5,696 nt of DNA from Candidatus Heimdallarchaeota archaeon (lineage in GTDB: Archaea > Asgardarchaeota > Heimdallarchaeia > JABLTI01): NCBI GenBank assembly GCA_030602675.1, contig JAUVZH010000206.1, positions 1 through 5,696 of the forward strand. Direction: 5' to 3'. The notes beneath the pieces are model-generated. The model worked only from the letters and a program-made list of their open reading frames with translations, did no database searches and had not been told where the DNA came from. A program made the position numbers and the translations under genes. Positions 5,052 through 5,696 of the stretch are shown piece after piece (the stretch's first letter is position 1; the number at the start of each line of letters is the position of its first letter).

Positions 5052-5696
5052 TTGTCTACTGAAAATGAAATCAAAGAATTGTTACAACAGCTTCAAAGTG
5101 ATGATGATAAAATAAGAAGTCAAGCAGCCCTTTCATTAGGGTGGATTGGTGATGAAAAGGTTGTTACTCCCTTAATTCTTTCATTACAAAATGATACATC
5201 CTCAAAAGTTAGAGCAAATGCTGCTATGTCTTTAGGACAATTAAATGATAACAGAGCAAAACAACCATTAATTCAAGCTCTAAAAGACAAAGATAGCTTT
5301 GTTCGAGGAATGATTATCTATTCTTTAGGTTTGATGAAAGCTGATTCTGCTGTAGATGCTTTAATTGTTGTGTTGGAAAGTGATTCAGATAAGGAAGCAA
5401 GAATGGCTGCTGCAGATTCCTTAGCTCAATTGGAAAACATTAAAGCAATTCATCCATTAGTGAAGGCACTCGTAAATGATGAATCAAAAGCTGTAAGAAA
5501 TGAAGCTAAGAATTCATTAGACAGATTAAGTATAATAACTTCGTTCCATGATCTTGATAAGCTTATACTAGAAGAAGTGCAACATAAAAAGGAGTCTGGA
5601 ACTGAAACCAAGATAGAGAAGCGTCAACAATTCTTAGATGATATGCAGCAAAAAGAAATCGATAAGAGAAGAAAGGAAATTATTTCAATCATAGAA
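5052..5696 (+). CDS. HEAT-repeat protein (3' end outside window)
   Basis: The frame runs 215 codons without a stop to the window edge. Residues 6-161 hold five HEAT-like repeats of 31-32 residues. Each ends in an S-L-(G/A/D) helix (SLG at 28, 60 and 91, SLA at 123, SLD at 155) and carries an Arg in the inter-helix turn (R22, R54, R85, R117, R149), the hallmark of PBS-lyase-type HEAT repeats. Such proteins form curved helical scaffolds that bind other proteins; the lyase activity of the family's namesake is not implied. From about residue 164 the repeats give way to a very charged helix, rich in Lys, Glu and Gln, probably a coiled coil. The start is TTG: an in-frame TGA at 5043-5045 precludes anything earlier, and only a weak GGGATGA-like ribosome site (from 5039) precedes it. 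There is no signal peptide. It is separated from pckA by a terminator, so a shared role is not implied. Confidence 0.8.
   Translation, partial: MSTENEIKELLQQLQSDDDKIRSQAALSLGWIGDEKVVTPLILSLQNDTSSKVRANAAMSLGQLNDNRAKQPLIQALKDKDSFVRGMIIYSLGLMKADSAVDALIVVLESDSDKEARMAAADSLAQLENIKAIHPLVKALVNDESKAVRNEAKNSLDRLSIITSFHDLDKLILEEVQHKKESGTETKIEKRQQFLDDMQQKEIDKRRKEIISIIE

Noticed and set aside
5067..5534. HEAT repeats as a possible phycobilisome lyase
   Set aside because: PBS-lyase-type HEAT repeats are widespread protein-binding modules in archaea; nothing in the window suggests phycobiliproteins.
1..5696. tRNA, rRNA, CRISPR arrays, insertion sequences or defence genes
   Set aside because: No cloverleaf, regularly spaced direct repeats, transposase frame, terminal inverted repeats or defence-type domains were seen; the genes are housekeeping or of unknown function.

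Overview
The window looks like an AT-rich archaeal chromosome segment. The strongest evidence is a proteasome-activating nucleotidase (PAN) beside subunit D of an A-type (archaeal V-type) ATP synthase. AGGT-type Shine-Dalgarno sequences, frequent TTG/GTG starts and one apparently leaderless gene also fit. The presence of ATP-dependent (not GTP-dependent) PEP carboxykinase and the low GC would suit an Asgard or similarly deep lineage, but nothing here is diagnostic, so the lineage is an inference only.

Layout, left to right. Bases 1-58 may hold the first codons of a leftward gene that leaves the window (weak). A RimI/Ard1-like GNAT acetyltransferase (206-721, +) sits just after a TATA-like box and has no convincing Shine-Dalgarno sequence. 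PAN (832-2046, +) is complete. It runs tail to tail, with a 23-base T-rich gap, into atpD (2070-2723, -), which starts with TTG. Between atpD and a divergent gene for a small two-helix membrane protein (2872-3111, +, GTG start) lies a 28-base cluster of overlapping palindromes built from TTTAAC/GTTAAA half-sites, a good candidate operator. A 15-bp AU-rich hairpin spans the stop codon of the small membrane gene. ATP-dependent PEP carboxykinase pckA (3242-4885, +, TTG start) follows and ends at a hairpin plus T/C-rich tract that resembles an intrinsic terminator. Finally, a HEAT-repeat protein (5052 to the window end, +, TTG start) is cut off by the window edge.

The genes look mostly monocistronic: each is separated from the next by 23 to about 170 bases, usually with its own candidate control signals. 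They cover unrelated housekeeping roles: regulated proteolysis, ATP synthesis or proton pumping, gluconeogenesis, protein acetylation and HEAT-mediated protein binding. There is no evidence of a mobile element, CRISPR array, defence island or RNA gene, and I do not see a new multi-gene system. The more interesting points are the atypical C-terminus of PAN (Phe-Phe-Val instead of a Hb-Tyr-X tail), atpD standing alone outside an ATP synthase operon, the palindrome cluster, and the stop-codon hairpin. No gene-free stretch exceeds about 205 bases.
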